43,071 nucleotides of DNA from JAWUVP01 sp034112285 (GCA_034112285.1 JAWUVP010000004.1:1-43071); one strand, 5' to 3'; shown: positions 24,730 through 34,442, numbered from the stretch's first letter. The notes: generated by a model not told the origin, from the sequence alone. A program made the numbers and translations.

Positions 24730-25785
24730 ATGAAACAACATTCACTCACAAATCAGCTTTATAACGCGCCTGAACTGTTTCAGTTTAGCCAAGCCGTGCG
24801 CCTGCTGGATGCCATTAACCACGAAAAAACGCGCACCAAACCGCAATGGAAACAGTTTCCAGTGGGCTATGACTACGCCCAACAAAAAGAAACCATTCGT
24901 TTTAAAGTAGACCCCGCCTTGCGCTATCCCGATGGCGCCGTGAGCCGGCTGAGCGAAGCTAGCTTTGATAGCAACAAAAACAGCTTAAATGCCGCACAGA
25001 TGCACATTACCTTCATGGGTTTAACGGGCCCCTCTGGCGTGCTGCCCATGCATTATTCGGAAACTATTTTAGAGCAAAATCGCAACAAAGATTATGCCAT
25101 GCGTGATTTTTTTGATTTATTCAATCACCGCGCCGCCTCCTTGCACTACCGTGGCTGGGAAAAATATCGAGTGCAATACAGTTTTGAGCGCACGCGCCGT
25201 GAAGGTAAACGTCATGATCCACTTACCCATGTGATGGAAAACCTCACGGGTAAAACACAAGCCACACAGCATATTTCTCAAGACACCTTATTATTTTACG
25301 CCGGCTTACTGGCCAATCAAACCAAAACGGCCTCAGGCTTAGAAGCCATGTTAAGCGATTACTTTGCCGTGCCCGTTAAATTAAAACAATTTATCGGCTC
25401 ATGGATTAATTTACAGGCCTCAGAATGCACCCGCATGCCAAGCAAGGCGCAACCTAAAGGCCAGTTTAATGCCTTGGGCAAAAACACCATTGCCGGGATG
25501 CGCGCCTGGTACAGCCAGGGTAAGTTTCGCTTACAACTCGGCCCCTTATCTGACACAGAATTTAAACAATTTTTACCCGGCAGCGATGGCCTTCGCAAAC
25601 TAAAAGAGCTAACCAACCATTATATTGGCCCGGAGCTCAGTTATGATATACAATTAATATCAGCTGCGCAGCATGCACCACAGTGTCAACTTAGTAAAGC
25701 ACAAGCTCCACAGTTAGGCTACTTTACATGGCTCAAGGGTGAAAATGGCGGGCCACTGCAGCATGATAAATTGATCTTAGTATAG
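24730..25785 (+). CDS. tssG: T6SS baseplate protein TssG
   Basis: This 351-residue TssG (ImpH/VasB) has the normal length. It starts LYNAPELFQFSQAVRLLDA, then VRFKVDPALRYP-like IRFKVDPALRYPDGAVSRL, MHITFMGLTGPSGVLPMHYSE, RDFFDLFNHRAASLHYRGWEKYR and the C-terminal FRLQLGPLSDTEFKQFLPG. It is the wedge partner of TssF. AGGA lies seven bases upstream of the ATG. It is co-transcribed with tssF. Confidence 0.96.
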   Translation: MKQHSLTNQLYNAPELFQFSQAVRLLDAINHEKTRTKPQWKQFPVGYDYAQQKETIRFKVDPALRYPDGAVSRLSEASFDSNKNSLNAAQMHITFMGLTGPSGVLPMHYSETILEQNRNKDYAMRDFFDLFNHRAASLHYRGWEKYRVQYSFERTRREGKRHDPLTHVMENLTGKTQATQHISQDTLLFYAGLLANQTKTASGLEAMLSDYFAVPVKLKQFIGSWINLQASECTRMPSKAQPKGQFNALGKNTIAGMRAWYSQGKFRLQLGPLSDTEFKQFLPGSDGLRKLKELTNHYIGPELSYDIQLISAAQHAPQCQLSKAQAPQLGYFTWLKGENGGPLQHDKLILV

Positions 25786-25847
25786 GGACTTTACGAGAAA
25801 AATATTTTAGCAACATACTTTTCATATACTCCCATAATCATAAAGAT

Positions 25848-25880
25848 CTTAAGGTCTAGTTAAGTTTCATCGCGTAAACT
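25848..25880 (+). promoter_or_regulatory. PmrA-box-like promoter of tssH
   Basis: CTTAAG-GTCTA-GTTAAG (25848-25864), then 10 bases, then a weak TAAACT (25875-25880). The box is perfect; the -10 is four of six, suggesting stronger dependence on the activator. Confidence 0.75.
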
Positions 25881-25930
25881 ACTGACCATAGTTAAATACA
25901 TTGGCAATAAACACAAGGAACCAACAAAAA

Positions 25931-28564
25931 ATGGCACAATTAAATTTAAAATCACTCATTGGCAAACTCGACCAAACTTGTCGCAAATCATTAGAAAACG
26001 CCACCGGCCTGTGCCTGTCGCGCACCAACTACAACATTGAAGTTGAACATTGGTTATCAACCCTATTAGACGTGAGTGATAGTGATATTATGATGCTGTG
26101 CAAACATTACGGCATTAACACCGTGCGCTTACAAGAAGATATTACCCACGCTATTGATAAACTGCGCACAGGCAACGCCAAAACCCCAGCGCTATCGCCC
26201 GACATTATTGACTGGGTGCAAGCCGCTTGGTTAATTGCCTCACTAGATTACCAAAGCCCACAAGTACGCAGCGCCCATTTATTGGCCGCCTTAGTGTGCG
26301 ACGATTTAATGGCGCGCATTGCGCATCAAATTTCCAACGAATTTGAACGCGTTAGCCCCGAAGATTTAAAAGCTAATTTACCCGAATTAATTGTAAACTC
26401 TGCCGAAGCTGGCAACGCGCAAACCCCGATGCAACAAGAAGCTGGGTTAGCGAGTGGCGGCAAAACAGAAGCGCTAAACCAATACACAGTGGATTTAACC
26501 GCCGCTGCTAAGGCCGGGAAAATTGACCCCGTGCTAGGCCGTGATGCTGAAATTCGCCAAATTGTCGACATTCTTACTCGCCGTCGTCAAAACAATCCTA
26601 TTCTCACCGGTGAAGCCGGCGTGGGTAAAACCGCCGTGGTCGAAGGCTTTGCACTACGCATTGCCAAAGGTGATGTGCCGCCCGCGTTACAAAACGTTTC
26701 TTTACGCAGCTTAGACTTAGCATTGTTACAAGCCGGTGCCGGCATGAAAGGTGAGTTTGAAAATCGCTTAAAATCGGTAATTGCAGAAGTGAAACAATCC
26801 CCCCAACCTATTATTTTATTTATTGACGAAGCCCACACCATGATTGGCGCCGGCGGTGCCGAAGGCCAAAACGATGCAGCCAACTTGTTAAAGCCTGCCT
26901 TAGCCCGCGGTGAGCTACGTACCATTGCGGCCACCACCTGGGCCGAGTATAAAAAATATTTTGAAAAAGACCCGGCATTAGCGCGCCGCTTCCAAGTGGT
27001 TAAAATTGAAGAGCCCAGCGTCGATAAAGCCATTGAAATGATGCGTGCAGTGGCAGCGTTTTTAGAAACCCATCACAGCGTGCGCATTCTTGATGAGGCT
27101 ATTGAAGCTTCTGTGAAGCTGTCAAAACGCTATATTCCTGGTCGCCAATTACCCGACAAATCAGTCAGCTTGCTTGATACCGCTTGCGCCAAAGTCGCGA
27201 TGAGCCATAGCGCCACGCCGGCGCCGATTGAAGATGCCCAGCGTCGTTTGGAGCAAATCACCGTTGAAAAACGCATTCTTACCCGTGAAAATGTTACCGG
27301 TGCCAACCATGACGAACGATTAGCGAACTTAGACACCGAGCAACAGGCTACTGAAATTTTATTAGAAACCCTCAACGCCCGTTACGAGCAAGAAAAAGAT
27401 TTTGCGACCAAAATGCGTGAGCTAAGAGAAAAATTAGAGCAAGGTGAGCACGAATCAGATGACGAACAAGCTGCATTGAAAGCAGAACTAGCCAAGCTGA
27501 CCGATGAGCTCAAAGCGTTACAAGGTGATGAACCCTTATTGCAAGTGTGCGTTAACGCGCAAACCATTGCCGAAGTTATTGCCGGCTGGACAGGTATTCC
27601 AGTAGGGAAAATGATGAGTGATGAAATCAACGCTATTCTCGACATTCAAAAAAGCTTAGGCAAACGCGTGATTGGCCAAGACCATGCGCTAAAAGCCATC
27701 GCCGAAACCATTCACGTTTCACGCGCAGGTCTTGGCGACCCACGCAAGCCAGTGGGTGTGTTTATGCTAGCGGGCACCAGCGGCACGGGTAAAACCGAAA
27801 CCGCATTAGCCTTAGCGGAGCTGCTATTTGGTGGCGAGCAAAATGTTAGCGTGATTAACATGTCTGAATTTAAAGAAGAGCATAAAGTATCATTACTGGT
27901 TGGCTCACCTCCAGGCTACGTGGGCTTTGGTGAAGGTGGCGTGCTAACCAATGCCGTACGCCGTCGCCCTTATAGCGTGGTGTTATTAGACGAAATGGAA
28001 AAAGCCCACCCTGGCGTGCAAGAAATATTTTACCAAGTATTTGATAAAGGCATGATCATGGACGGTGAAGGCCGCGAAGTTGATTTTAAAAACACCGTGA
28101 TCATTATGACCACCAATGCCGGCACCAAATCGATTATGCAAGCCTATTCTGGCCCTGAAGAGAATATTCCAGAAACCGCTGAAGAATTAGCCGAGCGCGT
28201 GCGTCCTGAGTTATTACACACCTTTAAACCGGCTTTCTTAGGCCGCACCAAAGTGATCCCCTACATTCCTTTAGATGCCGAAGTGATTCAAGAAATTACC
28301 AAGCTACAATTGGCCAAAGTAGAACAGCGTATTAAAGAGCATTACAACGCCGACTTCACCTACACCGATAAAGTGTTAGACGTCATTACTGCCCGCTGCC
28401 AAGAAGTGGAAACCGGCGCGCGTAACGTTGAGCATTTAATCAGTGGTAATTTGCTGCCCGCGCTATCAGCCGAATGCTTAAGCCGCATGGCAAGCGAAGA
28501 GACGATTAGCACGGTGAAGATAGATATTGATGAGGATGAAAACTTTAGTTACGATATTAACTAA
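25931..28564 (+). CDS. tssH: T6SS sheath-recycling AAA+ ATPase TssH (ClpV)
   Basis: This 877-residue ClpB-type unfoldase disassembles contracted TssB-TssC sheaths. The N-terminal domain starts LNLKSLIGKLDQTCRKSLENA, typical of ClpV. The first Walker A is GEAGVGKT (227-234) with Walker B LFIDEAHTMIGAGG. A middle coiled-coil region follows, then a second Walker A GTSGTGKT (615-622) with Walker B VVLLDEMEKAHPG. The ATG at 25931 with AAGGAA upstream is preferred to a TTG at 25901. It has its own PmrA-type promoter despite following tssG. The 391 bases after it hold a dispersed repeat and the vgrG control region. Confidence 0.97.
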   Translation: MAQLNLKSLIGKLDQTCRKSLENATGLCLSRTNYNIEVEHWLSTLLDVSDSDIMMLCKHYGINTVRLQEDITHAIDKLRTGNAKTPALSPDIIDWVQAAWLIASLDYQSPQVRSAHLLAALVCDDLMARIAHQISNEFERVSPEDLKANLPELIVNSAEAGNAQTPMQQEAGLASGGKTEALNQYTVDLTAAAKAGKIDPVLGRDAEIRQIVDILTRRRQNNPILTGEAGVGKTAVVEGFALRIAKGDVPPALQNVSLRSLDLALLQAGAGMKGEFENRLKSVIAEVKQSPQPIILFIDEAHTMIGAGGAEGQNDAANLLKPALARGELRTIAATTWAEYKKYFEKDPALARRFQVVKIEEPSVDKAIEMMRAVAAFLETHHSVRILDEAIEASVKLSKRYIPGRQLPDKSVSLLDTACAKVAMSHSATPAPIEDAQRRLEQITVEKRILTRENVTGANHDERLANLDTEQQATEILLETLNARYEQEKDFATKMRELREKLEQGEHESDDEQAALKAELAKLTDELKALQGDEPLLQVCVNAQTIAEVIAGWTGIPVGKMMSDEINAILDIQKSLGKRVIGQDHALKAIAETIHVSRAGLGDPRKPVGVFMLAGTSGTGKTETALALAELLFGGEQNVSVINMSEFKEEHKVSLLVGSPPGYVGFGEGGVLTNAVRRRPYSVVLLDEMEKAHPGVQEIFYQVFDKGMIMDGEGREVDFKNTVIIMTTNAGTKSIMQAYSGPEENIPETAEELAERVRPELLHTFKPAFLGRTKVIPYIPLDAEVIQEITKLQLAKVEQRIKEHYNADFTYTDKVLDVITARCQEVETGARNVEHLISGNLLPALSAECLSRMASEETISTVKIDIDEDENFSYDIN

Positions 28565-28658
28565 AATGATTAGCTTTGCTAACGTTCGCAGTAAGCTATG
28601 CTCGTAGCGAATGAAATTCAGGTATTTATCAGGGCTAACGCACTATTGAAAAAAAGCA

Positions 28659-28787
28659 CGTCGTTGCGAGGAGCGTAGCGACGCGGCAATTTTCTGCAGA
28701 CAATTGTTTTCTTAAAATAGAGCACGGCAATGGCAGGAGATTGACCTGTGCCCCCGGATGCACGTCGCTACGCTCCTCGCAACGACG
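28659..28787. repeat. Dispersed palindromic repeat, two-arm unit
   Basis: CGTTGCGAGGAGCGTAGCGA begins the left arm (from 28662). The right arm is its inverse, introduced by GATTGACCTGTGCCC and ending near 28787. It has the same order of parts as 21119-21226, with a different central spacer. It lies between tssH and vgrG. Confidence 0.85.
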
Positions 28788-28821
28788 ATATGGGAGGGAA
28801 AGTCATGACTTAAAACTCTTC

Positions 28822-28841
28822 TAGTTGTATTTTGTCTATTT
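28822..28841 (+). promoter_or_regulatory. Upstream element shared with tssF
   Basis: TAGTTGTATTTTGTCTATTT matches 22739-22758 at 19 of 20 bases and lies exactly 65 bp before the vgrG PmrA-like box, as at tssF. Confidence 0.6.
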
Positions 28842-28886
28842 CCTAAAGCGTGTACGCCCTGTAACCTATACGAAATTATTAGCCCC

Positions 28887-28919
28887 GTTAATTTTTCCTT
28901 AAGCCAAGGCGTCTATAAT
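28887..28919 (+). promoter_or_regulatory. PmrA-box-like promoter of vgrG and the PAAR-like gene
   Basis: GTTAAT-TTTTC-CTTAAG (28887-28903), then 10 bases, then TATAAT (28914-28919). It is nearly the same as the tssF promoter. Confidence 0.82.
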
Positions 28920-28955
28920 ATCGTCAATAAGTAACAATAATGGGATGTGAGCCAT

Positions 28956-30719
28956 ATGGCTGAAATAAAAGAAATTAGTGGGTTTCCGTGCAAACGCTCG
29001 TACATCCTCAAACTCGATGGCGAAAACGTACCCGTTGATAGCATTGAGTGGGAAGGCAACCTGGACCCCAATATTGGCGAGCTAAAGCAAGAATGTAGCA
29101 TGATCATACGCCACACCAATCCGAAACTGTCGATGGCTGATCTCAAAGAGCCTTTCACTTTTATCGTTCAATTCAGCACGCTTACTCCTGTTGAACTAGG
29201 CCCTTATAAGTTCGAACAAACTCTTCAGGCCGACAGCGTTACCGCATTACCCTTTAAATCACCCTTACCAGATGGCAAGCATTTTTATGCTTACAAAATA
29301 ACCGCTAACCATCATGGTTTTACCCATGAGCAATTAGCCTTACGGCGTAATAAAGTCTATCAAGGTGATATTAAAACTGTTATTGGGGCCGTTCTTGAAG
29401 ACTGCCAGTTAACAGCTAAGCAATACAACTTAAATCTAAACTGCTCTACGTTTACGAGTGGCGAGCGCTATTTCATGCAACGTGGTGAAACTTCTGAGCA
29501 GTTTTTACGAACTATTTTGCAAAGCTTTGCCGCAATCATGTACCGGGGGCCAGATAATGTCATTCATATTTTTGACAAGCCAACGGGGTTTAATAGCGCA
29601 AATGTAGAGCTCAATGCTCATTACGCGCCCTTAACCACCGAATCGCCACAAGCTAGCCATCAGCCTGCCATACAGATTTACCGCTTTCAAAAAACATTGC
29701 GCCAAGCGAGCGTGTTGCAAACACGTTATGCGACTTCGCCAGCAAAGAGTAAACAATTAAACTCTGGTAGTTCCGGCGCCAAACAAGATGCTAGCCATCA
29801 ATTTGTTAGCGCTGATAGCAGCCTTGATACGGAAAATGCAAACAAATTAGCTGAACGCCTTCAGCAAGCCAACATTTATAATGAAGAAACATTTACTGGC
29901 GTCACCACGCTACCGCTGGCACTGGGTAACCGCTACATTGTTAATGCAACCCATATTAACGAGACACAAGAAACTATTGAGCTTACCATTGTGAACCTGA
30001 AAGCCGTACAAAGCTGTGTTGGTAACATTGGCGATAAAAACTTAGAAGCTATCATTGGAATACCAAACGGCACCGTGTTTTATAAGTTCACTGCCATTCG
30101 TGCCGATAAATTGCCCTCAAGCTTACCCGATTACACGCTGCAACCGAGCATTAGCTTGGCTGGTGTGGTATTGGGCAACGATGGCAAAGAAACCAGCAAA
30201 GGCAATGCCGGCGAGATTGTGCGCCTCGGCTTATTCTCCGGCAACACACGTGAAGCCAGCACCTTTGCAGATTCGCAGATTATTGAAGTGTCTCGCCACG
30301 AACAACCCGTGTCGTTTAGTGGCTCCATGCCTGTGCCTGGCACCATTGTGGAAGTCAGCTACAACCCTAACAGCTATGATTTTGTGCTCGGCGGCGTGCT
30401 GAAAGAAGGTAAATTTATTTTAACTACTCGCATTCAATGTGATGACAATGCCACTGAGCAGAGCATTGCTTATATTGAATTAGCAGGCAATGAAGTCTTT
30501 TTAATAGTTGGCACCAAAAAAACCAAACTCAGCTTGAGTGAAGCCGGCATGTTACTTCAATCTGAAGAGAAAAATAAACTTATCTTTGGCAAAGATTTTC
30601 AGGTGGAAACCCCTGATGGCAAGTGCTCTTTAGAAGCTAAAAGCTATGGCGCGAAATTTAGCAAAATGGACACTTCGGCAACAAAAGTTACCTTTAATGG
30701 ACTTACGGTTAAAAAATGA
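28956..30719 (+). CDS. vgrG: T6SS spike protein VgrG
   Basis: This 587-residue spike protein has a gp27-like part (about 1-370), with FTHEQLALRRNKVYQGDIKTVIGAVLEDC and YFMQRGETSEQFLRTILQSFAAIMYRGPDN, the recognisable VgrG core. A gp5-like OB-fold/beta-helix part follows, including VSFSGSMPVPGTIVEVSYNPN. It has no C-terminal effector extension; it ends shortly after the needle (TKVTFNGLTVKK). It trimerises at the tip of the tube and should carry the PAAR-like protein encoded next, whose ATG overlaps its stop (ATGA). I take the ATG at 28956 over a GTG at 28947. Confidence 0.92.
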   Translation: MAEIKEISGFPCKRSYILKLDGENVPVDSIEWEGNLDPNIGELKQECSMIIRHTNPKLSMADLKEPFTFIVQFSTLTPVELGPYKFEQTLQADSVTALPFKSPLPDGKHFYAYKITANHHGFTHEQLALRRNKVYQGDIKTVIGAVLEDCQLTAKQYNLNLNCSTFTSGERYFMQRGETSEQFLRTILQSFAAIMYRGPDNVIHIFDKPTGFNSANVELNAHYAPLTTESPQASHQPAIQIYRFQKTLRQASVLQTRYATSPAKSKQLNSGSSGAKQDASHQFVSADSSLDTENANKLAERLQQANIYNEETFTGVTTLPLALGNRYIVNATHINETQETIELTIVNLKAVQSCVGNIGDKNLEAIIGIPNGTVFYKFTAIRADKLPSSLPDYTLQPSISLAGVVLGNDGKETSKGNAGEIVRLGLFSGNTREASTFADSQIIEVSRHEQPVSFSGSMPVPGTIVEVSYNPNSYDFVLGGVLKEGKFILTTRIQCDDNATEQSIAYIELAGNEVFLIVGTKKTKLSLSEAGMLLQSEEKNKLIFGKDFQVETPDGKCSLEAKSYGAKFSKMDTSATKVTFNGLTVKK

Positions 30720-33700
30720 AGCATTTACACTTAGAGCTACAATTCCAAGACGCTGATTTTAAGCGCCTAAAAGATGCTTGGCAAGCCTTGCTGCAACGTC
30801 ACGCCTTATTGCAATGTGCCAGCACAGAGCCTGGTGTGCACGCCCAAAGCAACACTGAGTATGAGATAAAACTGTACGATTTAAGCTTGCAGCCTGCTGA
30901 CAAAATTGCGGCCGTGCAAGATCGCCTGCGCCAGCAAGAAACCCCATTAAATGCCAACACTTGGCCTTGGTTTGATATTGCGGCCACGCGTTACGACTCT
31001 GGCGATATTCGTTTATACTGCAAGTTTGCCCGCGAAATGTTAAGTGCTGAGCAATTGTTTTATTTGCAGCGTGAGTTAATAGCCCTCTATCAACAGCCTG
31101 AATTAGCGCTCAAATCACTGACCTTAACCAAGCCCGAAGTGCCTACGCCGCTTAATGAAAAAGCCTATTCGCTATACTATCGGCATTTGTTTGGCCGTTT
31201 AGATCATACCTGCTTAACCAATTTACGCGCACAAAGTGCGGAACACAATGTTTCGCTGCCCATTGTGCTGCTCAACACCTTTAGTCAAGAATTAGAAAAG
31301 CAAAACTATTCGTATCCGCTACGCATGAGCTTGGCAAACCGTTTCCCGTTTTACCCTTTTATGTACGATCGTGCCTGCTTTGCAACCTCTGTGGCCACGT
31401 GTGACATTAAAAGCACCCAGCCTCTTAACGTATTGCAAAATTGCACAGACATTGAAAGCCACTTGCGCCAAGCTTCGCTAAAAATCACTCCCGACACGGT
31501 TGATGAGTTAATTAGCTTGCCCAAAAATTTAGACGCTATGGCGCTGTTTTCTTGCAACCTAGAACAAGACTTGCCGACAGGGCCTATGTTTTCGAAATTA
31601 CCCGATATTATTTTTTGTAATTTCAATCTGCCCACTGTCGATATTGATTTCAATGTTTGGGAGCAAGGCGGACAATTACTCTATCGCTGGACTTACGCCA
31701 AAGCCCTGCCGCAAATTGATAGCAGCATTACCGGCAGCCTTCTCAATCAAGCTTATGCTGCCCACCCAGAATTAAAAGAAATAGTCGCCAATAATGAATC
31801 CGTCAAAAAAAGCAAAACCGGGCCACTTAAAGCCGCGGCATTAGTGTTGGCAGGCGTTGCCGGTGCCTCACAAGCTAAAGGAAAATTAAAAAGCAATATA
31901 CTCAAAGCGGGCTCCGCCGTCTCTGCTGGCGTATTGATTCAACAAGCCGCACAAAAAAATTCCAGCATGGATGAAGCCTTCGATTCTATGGGGCAAAACA
32001 TGTTAGCCATGTCAAACCATAAGAATAAATGGAATCAAGAAGACGCCGAGCCAAAATCTCAAGCCCAGCAAAACCCAGACTCAGCCAGTGCGTTGGCCAG
32101 TGGCAGTACAACGGGAGTAGCAGCGCTAAACAATGATGATAACGCGTCAGAAGAGACGATTGATGCCGTAGGCTATAGCACGGCAGCCAGCTTACTCACC
32201 AAGGCTATTCAAGATTTACAAAACACCGACAACAGCCCAGCAGAGCTACCCGAAGCACCGCAAAGCAATGAACTGCAAGATATGCCGCCTGAAGAAATTG
32301 ATGCCGCCTATGATGATTATTCTGCCCGTGTGGTCAAAGCGCATCGCGCTCCGTCAAAATCAGATTTAGCACAAACCGATATGTGTGCGCAATTTTCCGC
32401 CATGACCGGTGATTTAGGCCCTAATGCGCTCGCCATGAAAGATGATTTAGCTGACATGGGTAAAACCATGGATGGCGTTTCCAGCGCCATGGCCAAAGGC
32501 GACTTAACCGCAGCCGGCGCAGGATTGGATACCCTAGGCATTCAACAACCCGCTGTCATGGCCAAAGCAGCCAACCTTAGCCCGCAAGCAGCCATAGAAA
32601 AAAACCCACTTTCCGGCGCGGTGGAACAAATGATGGATGCCTCAACAGCCTTACAATCTACGCCCGATGAAGCTTGCTTAAATGGCTTAGATGAAAAAGT
32701 CACTGAAGCTGAAGCCTGTGTAGGTGGCCTGGAAGAAAAAATTAAGGTTGAAAATGCCAGCGACAAATTAATGGAGGCCTCGAAATACAACGAGGCTGGC
32801 GATGCAGCATTCAATAACCCGCAAGTACAAAAAATTAAAGCCGATGCTGACACCCTTCAAGGCAATATAACTGAATACAGCGGCTATTCATGCCAATATA
32901 TTACAGAAAATTGGGAAGAGGTTCATGAGAAGTTAACCGGGCTAAAAGCGAAAGCCAGTGACCTGGCCGAATCTGTCTCAGCTGTTCCGCTTGCCACGCT
33001 TACATCACCGGTAAATGCCGCGGCTGACTCAATCAATGAAACGGTTACAGCCATCAATGCCCGCAAAGAACAATTAACAAGTATGCAGCCTGATATGGCC
33101 ATGCAAGACTCACAGCTGCAAGGCTTGATGCAAAAGTTAGACACCCAATGTGATACCTTTGCACAAAACGTGCAAGGTGGCTGCCCTATTTGTTCAGCTA
33201 GCACACCCAACGGCCCTAGCCTGCCCGGTTGTGGACATAACCACGCCGATGCCTTAAGCACCACAAACTCTCTGCAAATGCCAACCTTAATGCTAAGTAA
33301 TATTATTGGCGCGTTAGACGTGCTCAAAATGCCTTCTAACTTAGTAAACCCATTAGCCGGCATTGTTACAAAACTTGGCTCACTGTTAGCACGCATGCAA
33401 GCTCTTAACCCTTTAGCTGGCCTAACAGGCTATGCCGAAGCCTTGGCGCCAACGTCCGGCACACCTTACCCAGCATTATTATCTACGACCAGCGCCATGC
33501 TACAAAAATTACTGAGCCAGCACGATAAACTTTTATCTTGTGGCGGCTACAATGCGCTGCAGGCCCCCACCTATTTAGAAAAGGCAAACCAAGGCCCCGG
33601 TGATGTACAAGCTTCTACTGGCAAAAAGCAAGAAAGTTGTCGCCAATTGGTCGAAAATTCTCAAAGTGATTTAGATAGCGTCAAACAGCGTTTAACCCTG

Positions 33701-34276
33701 TTGGCCGAAGGCAATGATACCGATGGCACCAATTCACGCTTAGATAGCATGAAAGAAGGCATGAAAGCAGACGCAAGCTCAAAAGCCGGTGCGCTAACAA
33801 GCCAGAGCAACAGCAAACTCAACAGCTATGTTGCCGCCGGCATTTCCAGCTCAAAAGCCAAAGCCTTGAGCTCGGTAGAATGCTGGAAAGAAATGCAATT
33901 GCCACAAAACAGCCTGGGCAAACCCGATGAAATGCTGGTTTCAGGCTTTCAACTCATGTGCCCGTCTGCTCTACCGCCCAAGCCGACTAAAATCATGGTG
34001 CCACCCAATAAGGTAGAAATTAGCAACAAACCGGTACTGCTGGTTAATCCGGCACAACCTTTGATGCAAAATATGGGGCAATGTATTAAGTTTGATAAGA
34101 CTAAGCCCATTCCTTGCTGCTGCACGATTATGGCTTCTGGCGGCTCTAAAAAGACGGCTTTGCTTGGCTTAAATGTCGCCACAAAAGCCAGCACGCAATT
34201 CAAATGCGCGCTAGGGGAAACCTTAAAATTGGTTGATACGGGACAGACTGGCAAAGATAAAGTCACCACGTCTTAA
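30716..34276 (+). CDS. Large PAAR-like (DUF4280) tip protein with N-terminal NRPS cyclization/condensation-like domain
   Basis: This 1186-residue protein is translationally coupled to vgrG. C-terminal ~115 residues (from about 1070) match the DUF4280 PAAR-like fold: LVSGFQLMCPS, KVEISNKPVLLV, a Cys-rich IPCCCTIMASGGS and the end FKCALGETLKLVDTGQTG. It would cap the VgrG spike. Residues 1-350 follow the order of an NRPS Cy/C domain: LLQRHALLQ (about 25-33), WPWFDIAATRY (83-93), CKFAREMLSAEQL (102-114, where DxxxxD or HHxxxDG is expected), SLANRFPFYP (205-214) and VDIDFNVWEQGGQLLYRW (308-325). The catalytic Asp/His are gone. The middle (about 370-1050) is Ala-rich and helical, with CPIC...CGHNH at 823-843. 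It is probably a cargo or effector-bearing tip; its activity is unknown. Confidence 0.75.
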   Translation: MKHLHLELQFQDADFKRLKDAWQALLQRHALLQCASTEPGVHAQSNTEYEIKLYDLSLQPADKIAAVQDRLRQQETPLNANTWPWFDIAATRYDSGDIRLYCKFAREMLSAEQLFYLQRELIALYQQPELALKSLTLTKPEVPTPLNEKAYSLYYRHLFGRLDHTCLTNLRAQSAEHNVSLPIVLLNTFSQELEKQNYSYPLRMSLANRFPFYPFMYDRACFATSVATCDIKSTQPLNVLQNCTDIESHLRQASLKITPDTVDELISLPKNLDAMALFSCNLEQDLPTGPMFSKLPDIIFCNFNLPTVDIDFNVWEQGGQLLYRWTYAKALPQIDSSITGSLLNQAYAAHPELKEIVANNESVKKSKTGPLKAAALVLAGVAGASQAKGKLKSNILKAGSAVSAGVLIQQAAQKNSSMDEAFDSMGQNMLAMSNHKNKWNQEDAEPKSQAQQNPDSASALASGSTTGVAALNNDDNASEETIDAVGYSTAASLLTKAIQDLQNTDNSPAELPEAPQSNELQDMPPEEIDAAYDDYSARVVKAHRAPSKSDLAQTDMCAQFSAMTGDLGPNALAMKDDLADMGKTMDGVSSAMAKGDLTAAGAGLDTLGIQQPAVMAKAANLSPQAAIEKNPLSGAVEQMMDASTALQSTPDEACLNGLDEKVTEAEACVGGLEEKIKVENASDKLMEASKYNEAGDAAFNNPQVQKIKADADTLQGNITEYSGYSCQYITENWEEVHEKLTGLKAKASDLAESVSAVPLATLTSPVNAAADSINETVTAINARKEQLTSMQPDMAMQDSQLQGLMQKLDTQCDTFAQNVQGGCPICSASTPNGPSLPGCGHNHADALSTTNSLQMPTLMLSNIIGALDVLKMPSNLVNPLAGIVTKLGSLLARMQALNPLAGLTGYAEALAPTSGTPYPALLSTTSAMLQKLLSQHDKLLSCGGYNALQAPTYLEKANQGPGDVQASTGKKQESCRQLVENSQSDLDSVKQRLTLLAEGNDTDGTNSRLDSMKEGMKADASSKAGALTSQSNSKLNSYVAAGISSSKAKALSSVECWKEMQLPQNSLGKPDEMLVSGFQLMCPSALPPKPTKIMVPPNKVEISNKPVLLVNPAQPLMQNMGQCIKFDKTKPIPCCCTIMASGGSKKTALLGLNVATKASTQFKCALGETLKLVDTGQTGKDKVTTS

Positions 34277-34308
34277 CCACTTTCCAAAAGCCCAGCCTGG
34301 CAATTTTG

Positions 34309-34423
34309 CCCGTCATTGCAAGAAGCGCAGCATAGCTGCCACGGTGGTAAAAGCTTAACTTTTTTGGCTCAATGCTTTCCAACAAGCACGCCGTTGCGAG
34401 GAGCGCAGCGACGTGGCAATCTC
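34309..34423. repeat. Dispersed repeat arms after the PAAR-like gene
   Basis: A degenerate arm (34309-34342) and a good arm (34389-34423, core CGTTGCGAGGAGCGCAGCGA), both in the same sense. They fill most of the 166-base gap between the PAAR-like gene and the antiporter. Same family as at 21.1 and 28.7 kb. Confidence 0.8.
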
Positions 34424-34442
34424 CCCGTCCTTAAGTCGCCAA

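Noticed and set aside
28956..30719. Evolved VgrG with an effector domain
   Set aside because: The protein ends within about 60 residues of the needle segment, leaving no room for an added enzymatic domain.
32317..33396. Minus-strand frames of 74-157 codons inside the PAAR-like gene
   Set aside because: They arise from Ala/Gly-rich codon composition of the real gene and lack start signals.
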